A stretch of 64,000 nt of DNA from Chitinophagaceae bacterium PMP191F (GTDB lineage Bacteria; Bacteroidota; Bacteroidia; Chitinophagales; Chitinophagaceae). Under the pieces are notes generated by a model. It was not told where the DNA came from and ran no database searches. It worked only from the letters and a program-made list of their open reading frames with translations. Of the stretch, positions 35,959 through 43,402 are shown one piece after another (within the stretch, counting starts at the first letter, position 1; each line of letters begins with the position of its first letter). Position numbers and translations under genes: made by a program. The DNA lies in assembly GCA_001302245.1 (NCBI GenBank), contig LGYU01000004.1:1-64000 (forward strand), given 5' to 3'.

Positions 35959-36639
35959 ATGGAGACGAAAAGCAAGCGAATTCTGATTGCTGATGATGAA
36001 CCGGATATACTGGAAATTATACAGTATAACCTGTCGAAAGAAGGGTATGAAGTGATAACAGCAAAAGACGGCGACGAAGCACTGGTGAAGGCCAAAAACA
36101 CCCACCCCTCCCTGATCGTTCTGGACATTATGATGCCCAAAAAGAACGGCGTGGAGGTGTGTGAAATACTACGTTCACAACCTGCGTTTAAAAATACCCT
36201 GATCCTTTTTCTGACTGCCCTGAGCGATGAAGGCTCACACATCAAGGGACTTGAAATTGGTGCAGACGACTATGTAAGTAAACCAATTAGCCCTAAAGTG
36301 CTGGTTAGCAGAGTAAATGCACTGTTTCGCCGCATCAACAACGAACCTGCCGAACAAACCATCCGGATCGACAACCTCGAAATTGACCCGGTAAAATTTG
36401 AAGCCAGTGTAGATGGCAAACCTGTAACCCTGGCCAAAAAAGAGTTTGAACTGTTGTATTTGCTGGCTTCCAAACCCGGCCGTGTATTTCTGCGCAATGA
36501 AATACTGAACCAGGTATGGGGCAATGACGTGATTGTAGGCGACCGTACCATTGACGTACACATCCGTAAAGTGCGTCAGAAACTGGGCATTGACTGCATC
36601 ACTACGGTAAAAGGCGTTGGGTATAAGTTCACTATGTAA
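35959..36639 (+). CDS. Response regulator, OmpR/PhoB family
   Basis: A 226-residue regulator. The receiver domain has the acidic pair in LIADDEPDI, the phospho-acceptor aspartate in LIVLDIMMPKKNGVEV near residue 53, the threonine in FLTAL, and the lysine in VSKPISPKVL near residue 106. The C-terminal winged helix has the OmpR pattern LTLAKKEFELLYLLASKPGR-like (landmark at about residues 155-175) and DRTIDVHIRKVRQKLG. The ATG at 35959 is preferred over the longer frame. It forms a pair with the kinase 90 bases downstream and resembles the PhoB/PhoR arrangement. Confidence 0.93.
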   Translation: METKSKRILIADDEPDILEIIQYNLSKEGYEVITAKDGDEALVKAKNTHPSLIVLDIMMPKKNGVEVCEILRSQPAFKNTLILFLTALSDEGSHIKGLEIGADDYVSKPISPKVLVSRVNALFRRINNEPAEQTIRIDNLEIDPVKFEASVDGKPVTLAKKEFELLYLLASKPGRVFLRNEILNQVWGNDVIVGDRTIDVHIRKVRQKLGIDCITTVKGVGYKFTM

Positions 36640-36728
36640 GTGTTAGCCACTACATTGAACTATTTCAGAACCTATTAAATAATTTAGTGGCTCATAAATC
36701 TTCCCGCAAACGCGGGATAAGTGGAGAT

Positions 36729-37778
36729 ATGTTTTCAATCAAAAATCTTTCTCCCCGCCAGTTGGCGACCTTTACTGCAGGTATTTTGTCTGTACCCATT
36801 GCCCTCGGCATTACGGTGCTTACCGGCGATTGGCTGGTGGGTGCCGGCTCATTAGTAATGGTTTTTGCCGGCAGCTACGGGCTGATCCTGTTTACCCTGG
36901 AAAAGTTTATCTACCGCAAGATCAAGCTCATTTATAAACTCATTTACGAAACAAAGGCTACCAAAAAAGAAGAAGTATACTTCAAGTACATTCTGCCACA
37001 GAAAAGTATTGATGAAGTAAGGGAAGACGTACAGGCCTGGGGCGAACGCAGGAATCGCGAAATTGAACTGCTGCGCAAAAACGAAGCCTACCGCAAAGAA
37101 TTTCTTCAGAACCTGGCCCATGAATTCAAAACGCCCATTTTTGCCATACAGGGCTATGTAGATACGCTGCTGGGCGGTGCCATGGACGAAGAAAGGGTAC
37201 GTAAAAAATTTCTTGAAAATACCGCTAAGAACGTAGACAGACTGGTAAACCTGGTAAATGACCTGGATGAAATTTCACGGCTGGAAAGCGGTGAACAATT
37301 GCTGTACAAACAAAACTTCATCATACAGGATCTTATTCGCGAAGTATACGATTCACTGTCTATCAAAACACAGGAAAAAGATATTAAAACAAGCATCAAA
37401 AAAGGATGCGAAGCTCCACTAACCGTTTTTGCAGATAAAGAAAAAATAAAACAGGTACTGATCAACCTCATTGAAAATGCCAGTAAATATGGCAGACAGA
37501 ATGGTCATATTACCGCCAGTATTTACACCACCGATGATCAGCATGTGCTGGTAGAGATCAGCGATGATGGTATTGGTATTGAAACAGAACACCTGCACCG
37601 CATTTTTGAACGTTTTTACCGCACCGATACAGCCCGCAGCCGCGACAAAGGAGGTACAGGCCTGGGCCTTGCCATCTGCAAACACATTGTAGAGGCCCAT
37701 GGTCAGAGTATTCATGTACGCAGCACACCCGACGTTGGTACCACTATTGGATTTACCCTGGAATCGAAAAGAGATTAG
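36729..37778 (+). CDS. Sensor histidine kinase, PhoR-like
   Basis: A 349-residue membrane kinase. Two membrane segments near residues 13-60 are followed by a short linker. The dimerisation/phospho-acceptor domain has the H-box NLAHEFKTPIFAIQGYVDTL near residue 130. The ATPase domain has the N-box LINLIENASKYG, G1 ISDDGIGIE, F-box FERFYR and G2 GGTGLGLAICKH. There is no large sensor domain, consistent with PhoR-type kinases. An in-frame GTG 14 codons upstream is possible; I use the ATG at 36729. The likely partner is the response regulator upstream. Confidence 0.92.
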   Translation: MFSIKNLSPRQLATFTAGILSVPIALGITVLTGDWLVGAGSLVMVFAGSYGLILFTLEKFIYRKIKLIYKLIYETKATKKEEVYFKYILPQKSIDEVREDVQAWGERRNREIELLRKNEAYRKEFLQNLAHEFKTPIFAIQGYVDTLLGGAMDEERVRKKFLENTAKNVDRLVNLVNDLDEISRLESGEQLLYKQNFIIQDLIREVYDSLSIKTQEKDIKTSIKKGCEAPLTVFADKEKIKQVLINLIENASKYGRQNGHITASIYTTDDQHVLVEISDDGIGIETEHLHRIFERFYRTDTARSRDKGGTGLGLAICKHIVEAHGQSIHVRSTPDVGTTIGFTLESKRD

Positions 37779-37931
37779 CAGAAAAATCTATACGAACTCA
37801 TCCTAAGTAACTTATGCATATTTTACGGTACCGATAAGGATATTTACCTATCGCATTCTAAAAAAAACATACAGGGAAACATACGAATTGCCATAAAAAA
37901 TAGTTATATCCTGTTGTACTAATTCAATTCT

Positions 37932-39134
37932 ATGAAAATCAGGGAACCATTGATAGCATGTTTCATGCTATTACTAACACCATTTATACAAGCCCGGGCC
38001 CAATGCACGGGAACTATTGAATCCATATCCGACACATTAACTTTTATCAGCAATGGTAAAACGGCAATACCTGCTACCTTTCCTAAATTTGATGCCAACA
38101 AGGGTACGCTGTTAAGTGTTAACCTGCAGGCGCTGGTTACACTTACCTACAATTTTTCAATAGAAAACAGAACTGCCACAGCAGGCAACCCAAGGTTAAG
38201 AGTAAACTATGAAGTTGAGTTATACAGTACCTCATCTTTCGTCTCTCCTGTGTATGAATACAGGCTTGCAACCAGCCCCAATCCCCCTTCGTATTACGGG
38301 CCTTATGCTTTGGCAGGCACTGATGGAGTTACCGGCAGCGGTCCGGATTACTATGCAGGTGCATTGCCTGTATATAGTACAGATTTCGTATTCTTCAACA
38401 AAACATATAGCAATACTGCAGACTATTTAGGCGTTGGCACCGTATCTTTTGAATATTCACCCACTACATCACCATTGCTGAACAATACGCCCGATGATTA
38501 CGCGTATACCAGCTCCACCTCTGAAAGAATAAAGATCGTACTGACTTATACTTATTGTAATACCAACACAGCTCTTGCTGAAAATATCAAAGCATTTACC
38601 GTCACCAAAAAAAGTGATGAACAGGTTGATACCCGCTGGTTCACTACCAATGAAACCCCAGGCCGTATTTATACTTTGCAGAAAAGCAAAGACGGTTCTG
38701 TATTTACTCCTATAAAAGATTTTGCATCAGTAGCAGACAATAACCAGACCGGCGATTATCAATACAGTTACAAACCCGTAAATGAAACCGGCAAACTGTA
38801 TTTCCGTGTAAAACAAAAAGATGCAGACGGAGGAATATCTTACTCACCCGTACGCTCAGTTGAAATAGGCAGTACTGTAATCAACAACAGATCACTGACA
38901 CTATATCCCAACCCTACTGCCAATTCAGCTACGTTGTTGTTCGGCACGCAACCTGGCAACTGGAGTGTAGATATCATTTCATTACCAGGCCAGGTGATCA
39001 GAAAATTACAGTTCAAAAATGCAGTAAAGGCAGATCTAAACGGCGATCGTAGTTTATCAAGCGGCGTTTATTTCCTGAAGATAACAGACCAGCAAACACA
39101 ACGTCAGTATACACAAAGACTCATTGTACAATAA
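37932..39134 (+). CDS. Choice-of-anchor E T9SS protein, copy 1
   Basis: A 400-residue exported protein with a signal peptide (MKIREPLIACFMLLL to ARAQC). The N-terminal half matches the choice-of-anchor E pattern, with FPKFDANKGTLLSVNLQAL near residue 55 and a later YLGVGTVSFEY. A fibronectin-like linker (ENIKAFTVTKKSDEQVDTRW) joins it to a T9SS type A sorting domain starting at LTLYPNPTANSATLLFG and ending in TQRLIVQ. A related gene follows 295 bases downstream. It is probably surface-bound or secreted; the function is unknown. Confidence 0.82.
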   Translation: MKIREPLIACFMLLLTPFIQARAQCTGTIESISDTLTFISNGKTAIPATFPKFDANKGTLLSVNLQALVTLTYNFSIENRTATAGNPRLRVNYEVELYSTSSFVSPVYEYRLATSPNPPSYYGPYALAGTDGVTGSGPDYYAGALPVYSTDFVFFNKTYSNTADYLGVGTVSFEYSPTTSPLLNNTPDDYAYTSSTSERIKIVLTYTYCNTNTALAENIKAFTVTKKSDEQVDTRWFTTNETPGRIYTLQKSKDGSVFTPIKDFASVADNNQTGDYQYSYKPVNETGKLYFRVKQKDADGGISYSPVRSVEIGSTVINNRSLTLYPNPTANSATLLFGTQPGNWSVDIISLPGQVIRKLQFKNAVKADLNGDRSLSSGVYFLKITDQQTQRQYTQRLIVQ

Positions 39135-39161
39135 CATATTGTTTTGTTTCCATACTCAGCA

Positions 39162-39192
39162 CAAACGCCGGCGCCGCAAATGCCGGCGTTTG
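39162..39192 (+). terminator. GC-rich hairpin between the anchor-E paralogues
   Basis: CAAACGCCGGC (39162-39172) pairs with GCCGGCGTTTG (39182-39192) across a nine-base loop. The tail is only moderately T-rich. The remaining spacer 39193-39429 contains a TATATTTG box near its end. Confidence 0.7.
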
Positions 39193-39398
39193 CATTTCCG
39201 GCAGGGAATTTGTAACTATGTATAATAGTTCTCTTCCCCACACACATTCTGCCCCGCACTTCATTTGACCGCATCCGAGCATCGAATACAGATAATATTT
39301 AGGGCCGGTACATAATCACCCTTTGTAGGGCTATGCAAAAATTACTATTCCGGCTACAAACGGAACCGGTAATGTATCAAAAGTATATCCTGCACTGT

Positions 39399-39406
39399 TA
39401 TATTTG
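39399..39406 (+). promoter_or_regulatory. -7 element of the second anchor-E gene
   Basis: TATATTTG fits TAnnTTTG and lies 23 bases before the ATG at 39430; no convincing -33 box is seen. Confidence 0.4.
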
Positions 39407-39429
39407 GTTACATCTAATATCCGGTAACT

Positions 39430-40608
39430 ATGAAATCCATTTTGTGGCAGGCAACCCTTGCGGTGTTGTTGTTGTATACCCCTTCTGTAGTGCGTGCACA
39501 GTGTTCAGCTGCCACTACCAAAACGATCTCATACGATACTACTGTTTATGGTTATGGAAATGCGGAGCATGCTTTTACATTTCCAAAATTCAATGCAGCA
39601 CTGGGAACGCTGCTCGAGGTCAACATTGCTCCCGAGATAACATTAAATTATAGTTTTCAACTGGAGAACAAGGAACTGATACCCATATCGAATTACCGCG
39701 TAAAAACATATCGCGATGATGAGATCAGCAGTGCAAGCCTGTTAACGCCTCTAACCAACAACTACCAGAAAACATACGGTCCCTACCTGCTACTGGCAGC
39801 AGATGGCTTACTGGGTGCAGGACTCGATTTTTTTTCCCAGCCACTTACCTATGTAATGAATCATGTAAAGGTGAATTATACAGTGTACAATGTGGCAGAT
39901 TTCATCGGTTCGGGTACAGTTAAGTTTGATTACACCAGTACCACTTCATCTGCTGTACTGGGAAGTATCAACAACCTGTTCAATGGCTCGGCTGTGGACA
40001 CCATCGGTTTTAAAATAACCTATAAATATTGCCAGGTAACTATGTTGCCGGCTAATATTACCACTTTCACAGCACGTAAAGGGCTGGATGCAATGGTTGA
40101 CTTAAAATGGATCACTCAAAATGAAACCAATACAAGGAAATATGAACTTCAGAAAAGTAATGACGGGCTCTCCTATACTGCAGTGGCTCAGTTCGCTGCT
40201 AAAGCCGGCGCCGCTGAAACCGGTACCTATACCCACCAATACAGGTTCCAGACGTCTGACACCCGTAAAGTGATCTTTCGTGTACAGCAAACCGATAAAG
40301 ACGGCACCGTAAAATATTCACCCCTGCGTATTGTTGATGCAGACAATGCTGCTGACAACAGGCTGCTTATATATCCCAATCCGGTAAGTAGTGCTGCTAC
40401 CACTTTAATGTTCAGTAATACCATCAGAGGTAGCTGGCAGGTATGTATTTATGATGTTTCGGGCAATATTATACAACGCTACCAATTCAACAATGCATTG
40501 ACGGGCAAGATCAATGCTGACGCTACCCTCAAACGGGGCATTTATATGGTAAAAGCAATAAATATCCTTACCCAGGAAATACTTACCAGCAGGCTGGCAG
40601 TACAATAA
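39430..40608 (+). CDS. Choice-of-anchor E T9SS protein, copy 2
   Basis: A 392-residue paralogue of the preceding gene. The signal peptide (MKSILWQATLAVLLL to VVRAQC) precedes FPKFNAALGTLLEVNI, matching FPKFDANKGTLLSVNL in copy 1. The central GPYLLLAADGLLGAGLDFF matches GPYALAGTDGVTGSGPDYY, and both end in a T9SS sorting domain (LLIYPNPVSSAATTLMF here). Its own promoter box and the terminator before it suggest that the two are expressed separately. The role is unknown. Confidence 0.82.
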   Translation: MKSILWQATLAVLLLYTPSVVRAQCSAATTKTISYDTTVYGYGNAEHAFTFPKFNAALGTLLEVNIAPEITLNYSFQLENKELIPISNYRVKTYRDDEISSASLLTPLTNNYQKTYGPYLLLAADGLLGAGLDFFSQPLTYVMNHVKVNYTVYNVADFIGSGTVKFDYTSTTSSAVLGSINNLFNGSAVDTIGFKITYKYCQVTMLPANITTFTARKGLDAMVDLKWITQNETNTRKYELQKSNDGLSYTAVAQFAAKAGAAETGTYTHQYRFQTSDTRKVIFRVQQTDKDGTVKYSPLRIVDADNAADNRLLIYPNPVSSAATTLMFSNTIRGSWQVCIYDVSGNIIQRYQFNNALTGKINADATLKRGIYMVKAINILTQEILTSRLAVQ

Positions 40609-40632
40609 ATCTTGATGTTTTGAATATGTAAC

Positions 40633-40668
40633 AGGGTTGGTGGAGATCATCAGCCCTATTGCTTTTAT
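40633..40668 (+). terminator. Weak terminator after copy 2
   Basis: AGGG pairs with CCCT (40633-40657) with an inner TG/CA pairing and mismatches, followed by ATTGCTTTTAT. Confidence 0.35.
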
Positions 40669-40680
40669 AACAAGGCCTGT

Positions 40681-40717
40681 ATAAAATAAAAAGGGCGAAA
40701 CCTGGAAAAGTCTCGCC
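40681..40717 (-). terminator. Minus-strand terminator between two plus-strand genes
   Basis: On the minus strand GGCGA pairs with TCGCC, with an inner AC/GT pairing, followed by CTTTTTATTTT. Neither neighbouring gene is read in this direction, so it implies a minus-strand transcript from 40720-41050. Confidence 0.55.
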
Positions 40718-40775
40718 GAGTCAACATTAAGAAACTGCTACGATTGCTAAAGCTCTTTATTCCTTTATCTAAATC

Positions 40776-40862
40776 TTACCTAATACCAAAGTCAGTATCT
40801 GAGTTTATCACGGATGATGATACTAAGCTATCAATGTTTTTTGAAACCAATGTTAGCTCCAT
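40776..40862 (-). CDS. Possible 28-residue peptide in a minus-strand unit
   Basis: A short ATG frame encodes MELTLVSKNIDSLVSSSV followed by INSDTDFGIR, ending 59 bases before the minus-strand terminator. It has no signal peptide or known precursor motif. I cannot exclude chance, or that the transcript is a non-coding RNA. The remaining spacer up to 41056 shows nothing else. Confidence 0.2.
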   Translation of the reverse strand: MELTLVSKNIDSLVSSSVINSDTDFGIR

Positions 40863-41056
40863 CTTAATAAACTATTAAGTAATACAAAAAAGGACAATAT
40901 CATTACCAGCAACCTACCGTAAATATCTAACCGTTTCAGTACACCTGGAAAATCCACCAATACGTAACATTGTCTTCACATTAACACTACAATTCCTTAA
41001 CCGTGCGATAAAACAAGGGTAATCGTATTTACGGAGCTTTGACAAACGGCAACTAC

Positions 41057-41890
41057 ATGGAAAAGCGTTCAGTAGACGTAGTAGTAATCTCAGATGTACA
41101 CCTTGGCACCTACGGATGCAGGGCAAAAGAACTGGTGGCATATCTCAAAAGCATTGAGCCCAATATTCTTATCCTCAACGGTGACATTATTGACGGTTGG
41201 CAGTTCTCCAAACGCTACTTCCCTTCCTCGCACATGGCTGTTATCAAAGAATTACTGAACCTGATGATGAGAGGCACACGCGTGTTTTACATTACAGGCA
41301 ATCATGATGAACTGCTGCGCAAGTATGTAGATTTCCAGTTAAGCAATTTTACACTTACGGATAAACTGGTGTTGGAGATAGACAATAAAATGACCTGGAT
41401 ATTCCATGGTGATGTGTTTGACAATACCACCAAAGGCAGTGCACGTCTGCTGGCCAAGATGGGCAGCAGCGGCTACGAAATGCTGATCCTTTTCAACCGT
41501 TTTGTAAACTTTATCCTGAAAGCCTTCGGTCAGGAAAAACTATCTATTTCCAAAAGGGTAATGGCAGGAGTTAATAAAGCAGTAAGCAAGATCAATGATT
41601 TTGAAATGATCGCTGCAGAACTGGCCATTGAAAAAAAATACGATTATGTTATCTGCGGACATATTCACCAGCCGCAGCATCGTGTTGTTGAAACCGAAAA
41701 AGGAAAAGTTACCTATCTCAACTCTGGCGATTGGGTTGAGCACCTGACCTCACTGGAATACCACCAGAATAAATGGACCATTTTTGAGTACGACGAGAAG
41801 AAGTTTCAACATACAACAATTGATATGCGTGCAACACCCAACGTGTTGACAGACGAGATCAACTTTTACATCAATTCCTTAGCGATTTAA
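41057..41890 (+). CDS. UDP-2,3-diacylglucosamine diphosphatase-like phosphoesterase
   Basis: A 277-residue calcineurin-type metallophosphoesterase of the LpxH/LpxI-replacing type found in Bacteroidota. Its expected role is to hydrolyse UDP-diacylglucosamine to lipid X in lipid A synthesis. Metal-binding motifs are VVISDVHLGT near residue 10, LNGDIIDGW near 42, TGNHDE near 82 and CGHIHQPQHR near 203. An in-frame TTG six codons upstream is less likely than the ATG at 41057. A glycosyltransferase gene follows after 20 bases, so both are probably one operon acting on envelope glycolipids. Confidence 0.85.
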   Translation: MEKRSVDVVVISDVHLGTYGCRAKELVAYLKSIEPNILILNGDIIDGWQFSKRYFPSSHMAVIKELLNLMMRGTRVFYITGNHDELLRKYVDFQLSNFTLTDKLVLEIDNKMTWIFHGDVFDNTTKGSARLLAKMGSSGYEMLILFNRFVNFILKAFGQEKLSISKRVMAGVNKAVSKINDFEMIAAELAIEKKYDYVICGHIHQPQHRVVETEKGKVTYLNSGDWVEHLTSLEYHQNKWTIFEYDEKKFQHTTIDMRATPNVLTDEINFYINSLAI

Positions 41891-41910
41891 CAACTTATTT
41901 AACTGCTACC

Positions 41911-42945
41911 ATGAACATCTTATATTCCATCCAGGCCACCGGCAACGGGCACATCAGTCGTGCAATGGAGCTGCTGCCCTACCTTGAGAAATTCGGCAAA
42001 ATCGATATTTTTCTTAGCGGCGCTAACAGCACTCTGTCACTTGATGCCCCGATCACTTACAGAAGTAAAGGGCTTAGCCTTTATTACACCTGCGAAGGTT
42101 CTCTCAATTACTGGAAAATGATGCGCAATATCTCTCCCCTGCGTATCCGTAAAGAAGTGCAGGACCTGCCGGTAGAGAAATACGATCTTGTGATCAACGA
42201 TTTTGAATGTATCACCTCGCTTGCCTGCGCACGCAAAAAAGTACCTTCCGTGAACTTCGGTCACCAGGCAAGTTTTTTATCCGACAAAACACCGCGTCCT
42301 GAAAAAATGAATAAAACCGGTGAATGGATTCTGAAAAACTACGCCCGCGCTTCTCAATATATCGGACTGCATTTTGAATGCTACGATGATTTCATCTTCT
42401 CCCCCGTTATCAAAGAAGATATTCTGCAGGCTACTCCACGCAACGACGGTCATATTACTGTATACCTGCCTTCTTATTGCGACAACCAGTTGACACGTTT
42501 CCTGCAGCCATTGAAAGATCATCGTTTCCAGGTATTCTCAAAAGATGCTAAAGAAAGAAAAACGGAAGGGCATATTACTTTTATACCGGTTAACAAACAT
42601 GACTTTAACGAAAGCCTTATCAGTTGCCACGGTATTGTTTGTGGCGCCGGTTTTGAAACGCCTGCCGAAGCATTGCACCTGAAGAAAAAAATGATCGCTA
42701 TTCCTATCAAAGGACAGTACGAACAGCAGTGCAATGCCGCTGCACTGGAAAAGATCGGTATCCGTACGCTTGATAAGCTGGATGATGACTTTACAGATAA
42801 TTTCAATAACTGGGTAAATGATCCGGAAACGCCTTCTGTATCATACCAGTATTCCACAGAAGCTATTGTAAACATGCTGATGTACCGTTGCACCAATCTG
42901 CAATATGAACTTGAAATTCCTTACCCGGACCTGGTATTCAATTAA
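41911..42945 (+). CDS. Glycosyltransferase, GT-B fold
   Basis: A 344-residue enzyme resembling the MJ1255/Glyco_trans_1_3 family. The N-terminal acceptor-side motif is YSIQATGNGHISRAMELLPY. The donor-side motif is IVCGAGFETPAEALHLKKKM near residue 235, followed by PIKGQYEQQCNAAALEKIG. Both match the MurG-like pattern for UDP-sugar binding. No membrane segment is seen, so it acts on the cytoplasmic face. Pairing with an LpxH-like enzyme suggests a glycolipid acceptor. Confidence 0.82.
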   Translation: MNILYSIQATGNGHISRAMELLPYLEKFGKIDIFLSGANSTLSLDAPITYRSKGLSLYYTCEGSLNYWKMMRNISPLRIRKEVQDLPVEKYDLVINDFECITSLACARKKVPSVNFGHQASFLSDKTPRPEKMNKTGEWILKNYARASQYIGLHFECYDDFIFSPVIKEDILQATPRNDGHITVYLPSYCDNQLTRFLQPLKDHRFQVFSKDAKERKTEGHITFIPVNKHDFNESLISCHGIVCGAGFETPAEALHLKKKMIAIPIKGQYEQQCNAAALEKIGIRTLDKLDDDFTDNFNNWVNDPETPSVSYQYSTEAIVNMLMYRCTNLQYELEIPYPDLVFN

Positions 42946-42974
42946 TCCATTACAACAACACACATACAACAGCC

Positions 42975-43004
42975 AAAAGCGGCAGGGTAATACCTGCCGC
43001 TTTT
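42975..43004 (+). terminator. Terminator after the glycosyltransferase
   Basis: AAAAGCGGCAGG (42975-42986) pairs perfectly with CCTGCCGCTTTT (42993-43004) around a six-base loop, followed by GCTTTA. Confidence 0.9.
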
Positions 43005-43088
43005 GCTTTATAGTCGTTGATCATTCTCACATTATTGCGCTATTAATATCAGCCTGCCTGACTGTATTGTACACTCCTGTATACACAC

Positions 43089-43120
43089 AAAAAAGCCGTC
43101 ACGATAGAAATCGCACGGCT
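43089..43120 (-). terminator. Distal minus-strand terminator with TTCT loop
   Basis: On the minus strand AGCCG-TG-CGAT-TTCT-ATCG-TGA-CGGCT is followed by TTTTTT. It lies 225 bases beyond the first terminator of the TonB receptor. The interval 43121-43346 has no open frame of note. Confidence 0.75.
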
Positions 43121-43346
43121 ACAGTCACATGAGAAAATTCTGCCTTGAAAGAGTTAATTATATAAAAAGCCGGTTAATTACTGAAAGTATTGCAAACTGA
43201 TCGGATAGTTATAATATTTACCCGAGGTGATCAAGTAAGAATGTATGGAATCTTATGTTCAATTCGGTTCGCTAAATTATGCGCAACAGGTTATCTGCAG
43301 CTTAACGGAAGTTTATGCTACCGTTAATAAACGGTACGGTAAACCA

Positions 43347-43380
43347 ATAAAAAAACCGCTCTGCAGAAGCAGAACGGTTT
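43347..43380 (-). terminator. Terminator of the Oar-like TonB receptor
   Basis: On the minus strand AAACCG-TT-CTGC-TTCT-GCAG-AG-CGGTTT is followed by TTTTATT, 23 bases after the receptor stop. The architecture (outer stem, 2 x 2 internal loop, inner stem, TTCT loop) is the same as at 43089 and 25147. Confidence 0.88.
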
Positions 43381-43402
43381 GTATAAATGTCAGAACAAAA
43401 AA

